Of a stretch of 64,000 nt of DNA, positions 44,676 to 54,099 are shown one piece after another. The DNA comes from Candidatus Contubernalis alkalaceticus (GTDB lineage: Bacteria > Bacillota > Dethiobacteria > SKNC01), in contig NZ_CP054699.1 of the NCBI RefSeq assembly GCF_022558445.1, positions 2,558,001 to 2,622,000 of the forward strand. The letters are read 5' to 3'. The translations under genes were made by a program, and so were the position numbers. Position 1 is the first letter of the stretch. Each line of letters starts with the position of its first letter. The notes under the pieces were generated by a model, which worked only from the letters and a program-made list of their open reading frames with translations, ran no database searches and was not told the origin of the DNA.

Positions 44676-44702
44676 TCTCTCCCGGTTTTTTATTTTTAAA
44701 TA

Positions 44703-45677
44703 TTACTTGTTAAGAAGGTGGGCCATGTCCCTGGCAAAATAGGTAATAATCATATCCGCTCCGGCCCTTTTGATTGAAGTTAATATTTCCACCATAATAT
44801 CTTGTCCATCAAGCCAACCTTTCTCCTGGGCTGCTTTAACCATGGAATACTCCCCACTGACATTGTAAGCAGCTACCGGCAGCAGAGTTTCTTCTCTTAC
44901 CTTTTGTATGATATCAAGATAGGCCAGAGCTGGTTTTACCATGATAATATCAGCTCCCTCAGACTCATCCTGCTGAACCTCCCTCAAGGCTTCCCGGGCA
45001 TTGGCCGAATCCATTTGATAGGTTCTCCGGTCCCCAAATGAGGGGGCTGAACCAGCAGCATCCCGAAAAGGACCATAAAAATGAGAAGCATATTTCACGC
45101 TGTAAGACATGATGTTTACAGACTGGTATCCCTCCCTATCCAAACTCTCCCTGATAGCCCCCACCCTGCCATCCATCATATCTGAGGGGGCCACAATATC
45201 CGCCCCACACCTGGCATGGGACAGAGCCGTCTCTGCCAACAGGTCCAAAGTGGCATCGTTTAATATCTGGCCCTCTTCTATCAGGCCGCAGTGGCCATGA
45301 CTGGTATATTCACAAAGACAGACATCAGTAATAACCAACAAATCTGGGAAAGCTCTTTTTAACTTTTTTACTGCCCTTTGGACCACCTCCTGAGGATCAT
45401 AAGCTGAAGATCCCCTGTCATCCTTATAAGCAGGAATACCGAAAAGAAGCACTGCTTTTATGCCCAAGGCAGACACTTCCCTTACCTCCTCCAAAAGACA
45501 ATCCACAGAATATCTAAATACCCCCGGCATAGAGGGAATGGTCTCCTTCACCCCCCTGCCGTGGACAACAAACAAAGGATATATCAAATCCTCCACAGTA
45601 ACCACTGTCTCCCTTACCATCTGCCGTAAGCTGGAAGAAACCCTCAGGCGTCGGGGCCTATTTTCAGGAAAGTACAT
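44703..45677 (-). CDS. hemB: Porphobilinogen synthase (ALA dehydratase)
   Basis: The 324-residue protein has the [18 protein letters not shown] start, a metal-site region [14 protein letters not shown], the active-site lysine region [19 protein letters not shown] and [12 protein letters not shown] with the second Schiff-base lysine. It joins two 5-aminolevulinates into porphobilinogen. The ATG at 45677 follows GGAGGG. Cys residues in the metal site suggest a zinc-type enzyme. Confidence 0.97.
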   Translation of the reverse strand: MYFPENRPRRLRVSSSLRQMVRETVVTVEDLIYPLFVVHGRGVKETIPSMPGVFRYSVDCLLEEVREVSALGIKAVLLFGIPAYKDDRGSSAYDPQEVVQRAVKKLKRAFPDLLVITDVCLCEYTSHGHCGLIEEGQILNDATLDLLAETALSHARCGADIVAPSDMMDGRVGAIRESLDREGYQSVNIMSYSVKYASHFYGPFRDAAGSAPSFGDRRTYQMDSANAREALREVQQDESEGADIIMVKPALAYLDIIQKVREETLLPVAAYNVSGEYSMVKAAQEKGWLDGQDIMVEILTSIKRAGADMIITYFARDMAHLLNK

Positions 45678-45729
45678 AATAAACTCCCTCCAAACGAATA
45701 ACAATCGTTATAATAAAATGAATTTCTTG

Positions 45730-46905
45730 TCAGTCTGCCCTGATTTCTTCATCGGTCAGGAAACAGGCAGGGTCTGTTTCCCAATAATCTCCTGTAAAGG
45801 CTTCAGCCCTGGCCCGGAAATTTCCGTTACACATATCCAACCAGCGGCAGGAAGAACATCTTCCTTTTAACAGGGGCTTTCGATCCCTCAATTTCCTTAA
45901 AAATTCGTTATCTTCATTGGTCCAGATTTCTTTAAAGGAACGCTCCTTAACGCTGCCCAGTTTATGAGTCCGGGTGAACTGGTCCGGGTATACATCCCCA
46001 AGACTGTTTATGGAGCCCACGGCCATACCGCTGCGATTGCCGCCGTTGATGGTTATAAGTTCCAGGATTTCCTGGGCTTTTTCCGGATCTTTTTCCTTCA
46101 TCTTCATATAAATATATGGACCGTCCGCGTGATTATCTACCGTAAGGATTTCCTTTTCCTGGCCCTTTTGGTGAAACTCTTTAGTTTTTTCCATGAGCAA
46201 ATCCAATACCTCCCGGGTTTCTTCGTGGGAGATATCCTCCTTAATCATTTCCTTACCCCTGCCGGTATACACCAGGTGGTAAAAACAAACCCGGGGAATC
46301 TTCTCCTCCTTGACAAGGTATAAAATATCTTCAATCTGGTTGAAATTGTGACGATTGATGGTAAAGCGAAGACCTACCTTTTGTCCCGCTTCCCGACAGG
46401 CTCTAATCCCCTGCAGAGCCTGATCAAAGGCGCCCTGGCTGCCTCGGAAACGGTCATTAAGCTCTCCCAGGCCATCCAGGCTGATTCCCACATAGCTGAT
46501 ACCTACTTTTTTTATGCTGCGGGCTGTATCTGGAGTAATCAATGTCCCATTGGTAGATATAGTAGCCCGAATTCCCAGTTTAGCGGCCCGGGAGGCCAGA
46601 TCAAAAAAATCTTCCCGAATCAGGGGTTCCCCTCCTGAAAATAAAATAACCGGAACTTTAAAAGCCGCCAGGTCATCAACTAGTTTTAGACCTTCCTTTG
46701 GGGATAGTTCCCCTTCATATTTTTTCGATTCCGAATTGGCATAGCAATGTTTACACTTCAGGTTACAGCTCTGGGTAATATTCCAGATTACTACCGGCCC
46801 ACTGCCGGGAGATGTGCCGTGAATCTCTTTCCCTGCGCCAGGGCGGTATCTTAAACTGTCACCATAGTATTCTGAACCACATAAAAGCCTGGTAATACTA
46901 ATCAA
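45730..46905 (-). CDS. ahbC: 12,18-didecarboxysiroheme deacetylase AhbC, radical SAM
   Basis: The 391-residue protein has QSCNLKCKHCYANSESK with the SAM cluster cysteines, LFSGGEPLIREDFFDLA and a C-terminal CSSCRWLDMCNGNFRARAE followed by DPACFLTDEE, the AhbC/NirJ-type pattern. It removes the acetate chains of didecarboxysiroheme to form Fe-coproporphyrin III. TTG start after GGGGGAAA. 11 bp separate it from cobA/hemD. NirJ would need heme d1 genes (nirS), which are absent. Confidence 0.9.
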   Translation of the reverse strand: MISITRLLCGSEYYGDSLRYRPGAGKEIHGTSPGSGPVVIWNITQSCNLKCKHCYANSESKKYEGELSPKEGLKLVDDLAAFKVPVILFSGGEPLIREDFFDLASRAAKLGIRATISTNGTLITPDTARSIKKVGISYVGISLDGLGELNDRFRGSQGAFDQALQGIRACREAGQKVGLRFTINRHNFNQIEDILYLVKEEKIPRVCFYHLVYTGRGKEMIKEDISHEETREVLDLLMEKTKEFHQKGQEKEILTVDNHADGPYIYMKMKEKDPEKAQEILELITINGGNRSGMAVGSINSLGDVYPDQFTRTHKLGSVKERSFKEIWTNEDNEFLRKLRDRKPLLKGRCSSCRWLDMCNGNFRARAEAFTGDYWETDPACFLTDEEIRAD

Positions 46906-46916
46906 GTTATTTCCCC

Positions 46917-48443
46917 CTAACTAATCTCCAGCATGTATTTTAAAATAGCCTCCAGCAGACCCTCCATGGTATAAGTTGAGGCCTCAATGTCTACATTTTT
47001 TCCATAGGACCTGATAGTTTCGCTGGTTATAGGGCCAATGCTGGCCAGTAAAGCTCTGTCTGCCAGCAATTTTCCCCGTTCTTCCCCTAAAAGCCGGAAA
47101 AAATTTGTAACCGTAGAAGAACTGGTAAAAGTAATCACCGGTTTTTCCCTTCGATTCAACAGGTCTTCTAAGGGAAAATCAACTTCTACTCGGGGAAGGA
47201 TATTGCAATAGGCCGTCACTTCAGTTATTTGCATCCCCATCTGCTTCAATGCCTCCGCCAGTTCCGGACGAGCCAAATCCGCCCGGGGAAGCAGAATTTT
47301 TTCTCCCGGAGTCAAAAACCCCCTCATCCCTTGGGCAATGGCCTCCGCCCGGTATTCACCGGGCTGGAATTCTACTTTAATCCCCAGGGCTTCTACCGCC
47401 TCCCGGGTTTTTGGCCCAATGGCTGCCAGCTTGACCCCTTTCAAATCTCTAAAATCAATATCTTTTTCCCGCATACGTTGGAAAAAGTATTGTACCCCAT
47501 GGATGCTGGTAAAAATTATCCAACCATATTCACTAATGTGTTCAAGGCACCTATCCAGTTCTACGTTGTCCGGAGGTGAAATCACTTCCACCGTGGGAAA
47601 GTATATCGGATCTCCCCCCAGGTCCAGTATTTTTTCTCGGAAAGACTTTTGCAGGTGACGGGGCCGGGTAATCACAACAGACCTGCCCATTAACGGCTTT
47701 TTCTCCCACCACTTCAATTTATCCCTAAGACCCACTACCCTACCCATTATGGTCACCGCCGGGGGCTTAAAACCACTTTCTTCTACCAAAGAAACGATAT
47801 TCTCCAGGGTGCCCTGCAGCACCTCCTGTTTAGCCAGAGTACCCCATCGAATTAGAGCTACCGGTGTCTCCGGAGGCTTTCCCCGGGCAAGCAGGCTTTG
47901 AACATTTAAGGAAAGGTTTTTCATACCCATCAGAAAAATTAAGGTATCCTCAGATTTAGCCAGTTTGTCCCAATCCAGAGCTGAAGATTCTTTTTCCTCT
48001 TCATGTCCGGTAATCACCGAAAAAGCGGAAACAAAATCACGATGAGTTACGGGAATACCGGCATAAGCCGGCACCGCTACTGCGGAAGTAATGCCCGGGA
48101 CAATCTCAAAAGGTACTCCCTTTTCCACTAAAAGCTCGGCCTCTTCCCCCCCACGCCCGAATACAAAGGGGTCACCCCCTTTTAATCGAACTACAATTTT
48201 ATTCTCTAACGCTTTTTCCGCCAGTAGTAGATTAATTTTCTCCTGGGGAAGGGCATGCATCCCAGACCTTTTACCCACGAATATTTTTTCCGCCCCATCG
48301 GAGGCAAAATCTAAAATGCCCGGGTTGACCAGACGGTCATAAACCAAAACCTCAGCTCCCCTAATACATTCTAAAGCTCTTAAAGTAATTAAACGGGGGT
48401 CTCCCGGTCCTGCGCCTACCAGGTAAACTGTTCCTTTATTCAT
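46917..48443 (-). CDS. cobA/hemD: Bifunctional uroporphyrinogen-III C-methyltransferase / uroporphyrinogen-III synthase
   Basis: A fusion of 508 residues. The first half (about 1-245) is the SUMT methylase: GTVYLVGAGPGDPRLITLRA, VRLKGGDPFVFGRGGEE, VPGITSAVAVPAYAGIP, IFLMGMKNL. The second half (about 255-508) has the HemD pattern (VVITRPRHLQ, IFTSIHGVQYF, ITFTSSSTVTNFF). It closes the ring to uroporphyrinogen III and methylates it to precorrin-2, committing flux to siroheme. ATG 48443 sits behind AAGGATGAAG with a long gap; ATG 48455 lacks room for a ribosome site. Confidence 0.95.
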   Translation of the reverse strand: MNKGTVYLVGAGPGDPRLITLRALECIRGAEVLVYDRLVNPGILDFASDGAEKIFVGKRSGMHALPQEKINLLLAEKALENKIVVRLKGGDPFVFGRGGEEAELLVEKGVPFEIVPGITSAVAVPAYAGIPVTHRDFVSAFSVITGHEEEKESSALDWDKLAKSEDTLIFLMGMKNLSLNVQSLLARGKPPETPVALIRWGTLAKQEVLQGTLENIVSLVEESGFKPPAVTIMGRVVGLRDKLKWWEKKPLMGRSVVITRPRHLQKSFREKILDLGGDPIYFPTVEVISPPDNVELDRCLEHISEYGWIIFTSIHGVQYFFQRMREKDIDFRDLKGVKLAAIGPKTREAVEALGIKVEFQPGEYRAEAIAQGMRGFLTPGEKILLPRADLARPELAEALKQMGMQITEVTAYCNILPRVEVDFPLEDLLNRREKPVITFTSSSTVTNFFRLLGEERGKLLADRALLASIGPITSETIRSYGKNVDIEASTYTMEGLLEAILKYMLEIS

Positions 48444-48489
48444 AATTATCTTCATCCTTTGTACAATTAATTTATCATGAGTTCTTTTA

Positions 48490-49410
48490 TTAACATCGAT
48501 TACTTTTAAGGAGCTTATCTGCTCCTTTTTTTAAAAGCCTTCGGGCCAAATGCCGCCCCACAAAAGCCGCCTGGGTCAAAGGCCCTGTCAAAGAATCCTT
48601 TAAGACAAATTTTCCGTCAGGGGAAGCTACCAATCCCGAAAGTTTAACCTCCGTACCCTTAAGCTCTCCAAAAGCACCTATGGGGACTTGACACCCTCCC
48701 CCTAAAGTTTTCAGCATTGACCTTTCTGCTGTAACCGTGCAGGCTGTAGAAAAATGATTCAAAAATGAAACCAGTTTTACGGCCTCTTCATCATCTTTCC
48801 TCAACTGAATGCCCAGGGCTCCTTGGCCCACGGCAGGCATACAAATATTAAAAGGAATAATTTCCCGGGCCTGGTCCTCCAAACCCAGACGTTTTAAACC
48901 GGCATAGGCTAAAATTACACCATCCATCCCCTGGTCCCTCATCTTTCCTAAACGGGTATTTACATTCCCCCGAATGGGTTCAAATTTTAAGTCCGGGCGA
49001 AAGTGAAGAAGTTGTGACCGGCGGCGGATACTGCTGGTACCAATTAATGCCTCTTTGGGCAGTGTGGCCAGCCAGTAGTCTTTATGAGACACCAACACAT
49101 CCCGGGGATCCTCCCTCTCCGTTATGGCCGCCAACACCAGATCCGGGTGTTCCTCCGTTGGAAGATCCTTCATGCTGTGAACAGCAATGTCAATTTCCCT
49201 TTCCAACAGGGCACTTTCAATTTCCTTGACAAAGACTCCCTTGCCCTCCATTTTATCAAAGGATTCCGTAAGAAATTTATCCCCGGTGGTCTGAATAATC
49301 TTAATCTCACAACCCAGATCAGGATAATGATTCTTTAAACGCTCCATAATAAAGTTAGCCTGCGCCCGGGCCAAATTACTGCCCCGGGTACCGATTACTA
49401 TTGTTTTCAT
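48490..49410 (-). CDS. hemC: Hydroxymethylbilane synthase
   Basis: The 306-residue protein begins MKTIVIGTRGSNLARAQ, has AVHSMKDLPTE, TSSIRRRSQLL, RGNVNTRL and the cofactor cysteine in LGGGCQVPIGAFG (about residue 240). It polymerises four porphobilinogens on its dipyrromethane cofactor. ATG follows GGAGG and overlaps the end of the sirC-like gene by 4 bp. The product goes to the next gene's HemD half. Confidence 0.97.
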   Translation of the reverse strand: MKTIVIGTRGSNLARAQANFIMERLKNHYPDLGCEIKIIQTTGDKFLTESFDKMEGKGVFVKEIESALLEREIDIAVHSMKDLPTEEHPDLVLAAITEREDPRDVLVSHKDYWLATLPKEALIGTSSIRRRSQLLHFRPDLKFEPIRGNVNTRLGKMRDQGMDGVILAYAGLKRLGLEDQAREIIPFNICMPAVGQGALGIQLRKDDEEAVKLVSFLNHFSTACTVTAERSMLKTLGGGCQVPIGAFGELKGTEVKLSGLVASPDGKFVLKDSLTGPLTQAAFVGRHLARRLLKKGADKLLKSNRC

Positions 49411-50066
49411 AAATCCTCCATGATAAAACCTTGATTTTTATTTATAATTTCCCTGCACTTCTCCTCCAGCCGGCTCAAATCCTTCTCCTGAACCAGTTTT
49501 ACCAGTTCCGGGTCAGACATTTCCATAAATATTTTCCGGCGAATTCCTGGGTCATCAACCTCCTGAAGAATTTTTTTCCTCAAGCCCCCCAGATAATCCA
49601 GAAGCAGGCTAAATTCCTCACCATAACTGTTTTCCAAACCTTTTTTAATCCTGCCAGACATTGCCGGGCTTTTTCCCTCTGTGGATACACTGATGGTTAG
49701 AGAGCCCCTTCGTAAAACTGCCGGCACCAGAAAGGTGCACAGGGAAGGAATGTCCACAATGTTTACAGGAATACCGGCATTTTGCGCATCTTGAGCTATC
49801 TTTTCGTTTACCTCCCGGTCATCGGTAGCTCCAATCACCAGACAGCAGCCTTCCAGATAAGTACGGTTGTATTTTACCTGAAAAAGCTTTATAAGCCCAT
49901 CCACAGCCATACTTTCTATCTCCGGCAGCACCCTTGGGCTTACCACCAGAATATGTGCCCCATAGGAGAGCAAATTTTTCACTTTCCTAAAAGCCACCTT
50001 TCCGCCCCCAACGATTAAGACTTTTCTTTTTTTTACTTTTAAGTTTATAGGGTAAAACCCTTCCAT
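49407..50066 (-). CDS. sirC: Precorrin-2 dehydrogenase (SirC/Met8-like; perhaps also ferrochelatase)
   Basis: The 219-residue protein has the NAD-binding VLIVGGGKVAFRKVKNLL motif, CLVIGATDDREVNEKI and SVSTEGKSPAMSGRIKKGLE. It oxidises precorrin-2 to sirohydrochlorin; Met8-type enzymes also insert iron. It is 3 bp from hemA and overlaps hemC by 4 bp. The gene completes the path from uroporphyrinogen III to siroheme with cobA/hemD; a separate SirB chelatase is not seen. Confidence 0.92.
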   Translation of the reverse strand: MEGFYPINLKVKKRKVLIVGGGKVAFRKVKNLLSYGAHILVVSPRVLPEIESMAVDGLIKLFQVKYNRTYLEGCCLVIGATDDREVNEKIAQDAQNAGIPVNIVDIPSLCTFLVPAVLRRGSLTISVSTEGKSPAMSGRIKKGLENSYGEEFSLLLDYLGGLRKKILQEVDDPGIRRKIFMEMSDPELVKLVQEKDLSRLEEKCREIINKNQGFIMEDL

Positions 50067-50069
50067 CGA

Positions 50070-51386
50070 CTAAAAACCCCTGTCTGACTTTTTTTCTTTT
50101 TCCCCTTGTTCTCCCTCAATATCCAGGCTGAATAATTCACAAAGGCTGGCAATACAGCCTTCCACATCTTTTTCCGCAGCCTTTTCTTTCAATCGGAGCA
50201 CCGGAATCCGTAAAAGGTCATTCATAATATTTTTAGAAAGCCGCTCCACCGTCTTTTTTTCCTTCTCGGAGAGTCCATTAAGTTTTTCCAGGGCACTTTC
50301 CAACTGCTCCCTGCGAATGTCCTCCGCCCGAGCCCTCAGAGCCGTAATCAACGGAACTACCCTGCGGGTGTTCAGCCAATTTTGAAAATCTTCTGTCTCC
50401 TGGGAAATGACCTTTTCCGCTTGTTTTGCCGCCAACTTTCTTTCTTTCATGTTGTTTTCCAAAACCGCCTGGAGATCATCCATATTATAAAGGTTAACTC
50501 CTGGAATTTCCCGAACATCAGGGGCAATGTCCCGGGGAACCGCAATATCTATAAGAAAGATTTTTTTATGATTTCGCTGTTCCATCACCCTGGTCATTTT
50601 TTCCTTGTTCAAAATAAAGTGGGGTGCACTGGTAGAACTAATTACTATATCTGCCTGGGGTATAATCTGTAACAAGCGGTTGTAATCCTCAACCCGTCCC
50701 CCGAACAATTCAACCAGCTTTCCCGCCTGTTGAATACTGCGGTTAACCACCACCAGATCCTTAACCCCTTCGTCGCACAGATGTTTAATAGTCAACTGCG
50801 CCATCTCACCTGCACCCACCACCATAACCTTCTGATGCTTCAGCACCGGGAAAATCTGGTTAGCCAGGCTTACCGCCACGTAACTCACCGACGCCGGATG
50901 ATCATTAATAGCCGTCTCTCGATGTACCCTTTTCCCTACCACCAGTGCCTGCCTAAAAAGGGCATGAAATATTGTATCAACCCTCTGCTTCTCCATGCTT
51001 TTCTGATAGGCTTCCTTTACCTGTCCTAGAATCTGAGTCTCCCCCAACACCATAGAATCCAGGCCGGCAGCTACATTGAAAAGATGTTCCACCGCCTCCT
51101 GCCCCTGATACAAGTAAAAACAGTCTTTCATTTTTTCTTCCCGGATACCTTTAAAATCCGTAAGGAAACTCACCACAGCATCACTGTTTTTTTTCAAGCC
51201 CGCTCCCGCACAGTAAATTTCTGTACGGTTACAGGTGGAGATAATTACTGTCTCCTCCAGTTCGTCTTTTTCACTGCTAAAGGATAAAGCCTGATCCAGT
51301 TCTTTTTCGGTGAAAGAAAGCTTTTCCCTGATCTCTACCGGGGCCGTCCGGTGGTTTATTCCCAGAACCACAATTTCATTCTGCAT
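50070..51386 (-). CDS. hemA: Glutamyl-tRNA reductase
   Basis: The 438-residue protein has LGINHRTAPVEIREKL, the catalytic-cysteine motif STCNRTEIYC (about residue 50), GLDSMVLGETQILGQVK and the NADPH-binding VVGAGEMAQL. It makes glutamate-1-semialdehyde from Glu-tRNA. ATG 51386 behind AGGGAGAG was preferred to the in-frame codon at 51413. The C-terminal tail is rich in Lys/Glu. It follows ccmF by about 53 bp, coupling heme synthesis with cytochrome maturation. Confidence 0.97.
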   Translation of the reverse strand: MQNEIVVLGINHRTAPVEIREKLSFTEKELDQALSFSSEKDELEETVIISTCNRTEIYCAGAGLKKNSDAVVSFLTDFKGIREEKMKDCFYLYQGQEAVEHLFNVAAGLDSMVLGETQILGQVKEAYQKSMEKQRVDTIFHALFRQALVVGKRVHRETAINDHPASVSYVAVSLANQIFPVLKHQKVMVVGAGEMAQLTIKHLCDEGVKDLVVVNRSIQQAGKLVELFGGRVEDYNRLLQIIPQADIVISSTSAPHFILNKEKMTRVMEQRNHKKIFLIDIAVPRDIAPDVREIPGVNLYNMDDLQAVLENNMKERKLAAKQAEKVISQETEDFQNWLNTRRVVPLITALRARAEDIRREQLESALEKLNGLSEKEKKTVERLSKNIMNDLLRIPVLRLKEKAAEKDVEGCIASLCELFSLDIEGEQGEKEKKSDRGF

Positions 51387-51439
51387 CAATATCTCTCCCT
51401 TAAATCTTTTCAAACATTAGTATTTTTTAGTGTGACCAG

Positions 51440-53608
51440 TTAACCCCTGAAATACACAGAAAATCTTCTCCAGGCCGCCAGGGCGGTACCTGCCATAAGC
51501 AGCACGGAACCAATAACTAGAACTGAAACCAGTGGTTTGCGGCTTACCTCAATCACTAACAATTCTTCCGGAGGTGGGCTGTCTTTGGGCGCTACCCTAA
51601 ATCTAACCATTCCTTCGCTGGCATCCAGGGCTTCTACCAAAACCTCATCTATCCCTCCAGGCAGGTCTTTAGCCCCAGGTTTTACTCCATCTTCCGTGCT
51701 CTTCAGTGTAGGTACTACCCTCTCCTCCAGGTTTCCCTTAACAATATTTAACACTACCCCTATCTGTATTTTACTCCCACCTTCATGGGAATCAAAATCA
51801 AACCCCTCAAAATCTATTAAATATTCTCCAACCTCCACTTTTTCCCCTTTAATCATAGTTACCGTCTCCCCAGGAAACTCCAGCCTTTCCTCCAGGGGAC
51901 TCAAATACAGGTCCCGGCTTAATCCCCGAAGTATATGGGGCTCCCTCATTAAACGGGGTTCACTCCCAGCCAAATAGATCTTAGGAGTAGCGGTCCATGT
52001 GCGACCGCCTTTTTCCACCTGAATCTCAAAGGCTTCCTTTTCATCCACCACAGTATTAGTTATAAGAGTGAAATGATAATCCAGGGCCTCCACCGTCTCC
52101 CCCTGCTTCAGAGATATGATATGACTGTGACTTAATGCAGAGGATGTTAAAATGCCAATGAACATCAAAGCCAGGCCTAAATGGGCCAAATAGCCACCGC
52201 TGTTCTTCAGTCCCCTTTTGACAGCCGGTAAAAAGGCAAGGGCATTAGTTCCCAGGGCCAACAAGGAAGCGCCTATAAAAGCCAGTTTAAGAGGAGAGTA
52301 AACCCCCAGGGCAATAGATACTATCAGTCCTGCCAATGTAAAGAGCATTGGACCTCTCATCTTACGCTTAATCCCCGAGAGATCCTCATCTTTCCATCCC
52401 AACAAGGGACATAATGCCAGAACCAAGGCTAACAGAACCACAATAGGAGCATTGGTTAGATTATAAAAAGAAATATCTACGCTGGCGGGATCCCCCAACA
52501 ATCCTGTCAAAATAGGAGATGAAGTCCCCACGGTAATTAATACCGCCGAAATAGAAAGTAATATGGCAGTATATGAAAAGGTGGACACCTTGGAATACCA
52601 CTTTTCCCCTGGATCAAGGCCGGGAATATCCCGCCAACGGAACAGCATAAGAACTGTCCCCACCAGGAAATAAAACAGCATAAAGGCCAGCATATAAGCA
52701 TTCAATCCCGTTTCCCCAAAGGCATGAACTGAAAAGTCTGCCAGTATACCGCTTCGGGTAAGGAAGGTAGCATAGATAACCAGCACAAAAGTAATATAAG
52801 CAAAAAACAGGTTTGAACGATAACTTAAGAATCGGGCTCTCTGCAGTAAAATCCCGTGTATCAGGGCAGTACAAGTCAACCAGGGCACAAGGGAGGCGTT
52901 CTCCACCGGGTCCCATCCCCAGTAACCACCCCAACCCAGGGTTCGATACGCCCAGTAGCCACCGATAATAATCCCTGCCCCTAAAAACAGCCATCCGGTC
53001 AAAGCCCAGGGAAGAGCCCGGGAAGCCCACTCCTGGTAATCCTTTTTCCAAAGCCCCCCAAAAGCATACGCACAGGGAAGGAGCAGGGCCGCATAACCCA
53101 CGAAAATTATGGGAGGGTGGATAACCATCCAGGGATCTTTCAAGAGAGGGTTAAGGCCGACTCCCTCCAGAGGAATTCCCGGCATAATCCGAAAAGGATT
53201 GTATAATAGTAAAAATAGCAAAAGAAATGCCTGTCCCACCAGGAGAAAAAACATCACCGGACTCTCGTATTCTTTTTCCCAGCGAATAATAAAAAGGCCA
53301 AAAACAGCAGCCAAAAGAACCCAAAGGAGAAAAGTCCCCTCCTGCCCGGCCCAGAATGCCGAAATTAAATATTCCAGGGGGAGGTCAGTGCTGCTGTGAT
53401 AATAAACATAAAAATACTTAAATTGATGCGTTAATAATCCCCATAAAAGATATGAGGAAGCAGCAGTAACGGCTGCTGTTTTTAAATAGTACACGCCTCG
53501 GGCATAGGGAAGAAATTCCTCCCGTTTAAAGAAAAATACGCCCCCGTAAATCAGAACTGCGCACAGAGCAAAGAAAAATGCTGCGTATATTGCATAACTA
53601 CCTATCAA
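51440..53608 (-). CDS. ccmF: Cytochrome c maturation protein CcmF
   Basis: A 722-residue protein with about 15 membrane spans and the tryptophan-rich heme-handling motif GGYWGWDPVENASLVPW (about residues 225-241). It also has an FWAGQEGTFLLW segment near residue 85 and a long extracytoplasmic domain (about 500-690). CcmF attaches heme to apocytochrome c. TTG start after GGAGG. No CcmH/CcmG/CcmI genes are in the window, so the ligation complex may be completed elsewhere or be reduced. Confidence 0.94.
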   Translation of the reverse strand: MIGSYAIYAAFFFALCAVLIYGGVFFFKREEFLPYARGVYYLKTAAVTAASSYLLWGLLTHQFKYFYVYYHSSTDLPLEYLISAFWAGQEGTFLLWVLLAAVFGLFIIRWEKEYESPVMFFLLVGQAFLLLFLLLYNPFRIMPGIPLEGVGLNPLLKDPWMVIHPPIIFVGYAALLLPCAYAFGGLWKKDYQEWASRALPWALTGWLFLGAGIIIGGYWAYRTLGWGGYWGWDPVENASLVPWLTCTALIHGILLQRARFLSYRSNLFFAYITFVLVIYATFLTRSGILADFSVHAFGETGLNAYMLAFMLFYFLVGTVLMLFRWRDIPGLDPGEKWYSKVSTFSYTAILLSISAVLITVGTSSPILTGLLGDPASVDISFYNLTNAPIVVLLALVLALCPLLGWKDEDLSGIKRKMRGPMLFTLAGLIVSIALGVYSPLKLAFIGASLLALGTNALAFLPAVKRGLKNSGGYLAHLGLALMFIGILTSSALSHSHIISLKQGETVEALDYHFTLITNTVVDEKEAFEIQVEKGGRTWTATPKIYLAGSEPRLMREPHILRGLSRDLYLSPLEERLEFPGETVTMIKGEKVEVGEYLIDFEGFDFDSHEGGSKIQIGVVLNIVKGNLEERVVPTLKSTEDGVKPGAKDLPGGIDEVLVEALDASEGMVRFRVAPKDSPPPEELLVIEVSRKPLVSVLVIGSVLLMAGTALAAWRRFSVYFRG

Positions 53609-53613
53609 GTGTC

Positions 53614-53982
53614 CTAACCTCCTTCATATTTTGAGGGACATTTCACCAGAATATCTTCCGCCTGAAAAACTTCAAGAATACCGTCGTATTTCCCTACCAC
53701 CACGACACTTTCAGCATTTTCAAAATTGGCAGGCTTGGCCCCATGGAAATTAATCCAAACCCGGGTTCCCTCAACGTCCTCCAGTTCAAATTCCAGGTAC
53801 CCCTTTTCCAGGTCATAACGAGCCTCTCCTCCGGTAAAATATCCCATGACCTGAACATTCCTGACAGAATCAAAGGATTCACTAAAGGTGACATAAGGGG
53901 TTACCGAAGACTGGAAGGCACCAAAGGCAAATATAGAAAAAGCAATAATTACAACAATACCTATATAGAACTTTGGTTTCAT
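53614..53982 (-). CDS. ccmE: Heme chaperone CcmE, cysteine (CxxxY) type
   Basis: The 122-residue protein has an N-terminal anchor (about 5-24), an OB-fold beta domain (VQVMGYFTGGEARYD, VWINFHGAKPANF, VVVVGKYDGILEVFQAEDILVKCP) and ends with CPSKYEGG. Standard CcmE binds heme through the His of HxxxY. Here Cys115 and Tyr119 form CxxxY, as known for a minority of archaeal and bacterial CcmE proteins. The gene overlaps ccmD by 4 bp and lies 5 bp from ccmF. Confidence 0.92.
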   Translation of the reverse strand: MKPKFYIGIVVIIAFSIFAFGAFQSSVTPYVTFSESFDSVRNVQVMGYFTGGEARYDLEKGYLEFELEDVEGTRVWINFHGAKPANFENAESVVVVGKYDGILEVFQAEDILVKCPSKYEGG

Positions 53983-54086
53983 TTCTTTTCCAACTCCCGA
54001 ACTTTTAAATCCATTTTTAACAGATAAAGAAATATGCCAATCCAGGATAAAAGCGTAACCACCATTACTACATAGAGATCAGACAT
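53979..54086 (-). CDS. ccmD: CcmD-like small membrane protein (35 residues)
   Basis: A 35-residue reading frame begins at ATG 54086 with AAAGGAGG ahead and ends in an ATGA overlap with ccmE. The sequence has one transmembrane span (YVVMVVTLLSWIGIFLYLL) followed by a charged tail LKVRELEKK. Size, topology and place between ccmC and ccmE are as in CcmD, the small subunit that releases holo-CcmE from the CcmABC complex. Too small for certainty by sequence alone. Confidence 0.8.
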   Translation of the reverse strand: MSDLYVVMVVTLLSWIGIFLYLLKMDLKVRELEKK

Positions 54087-54099
54087 GACATTACCTCCT

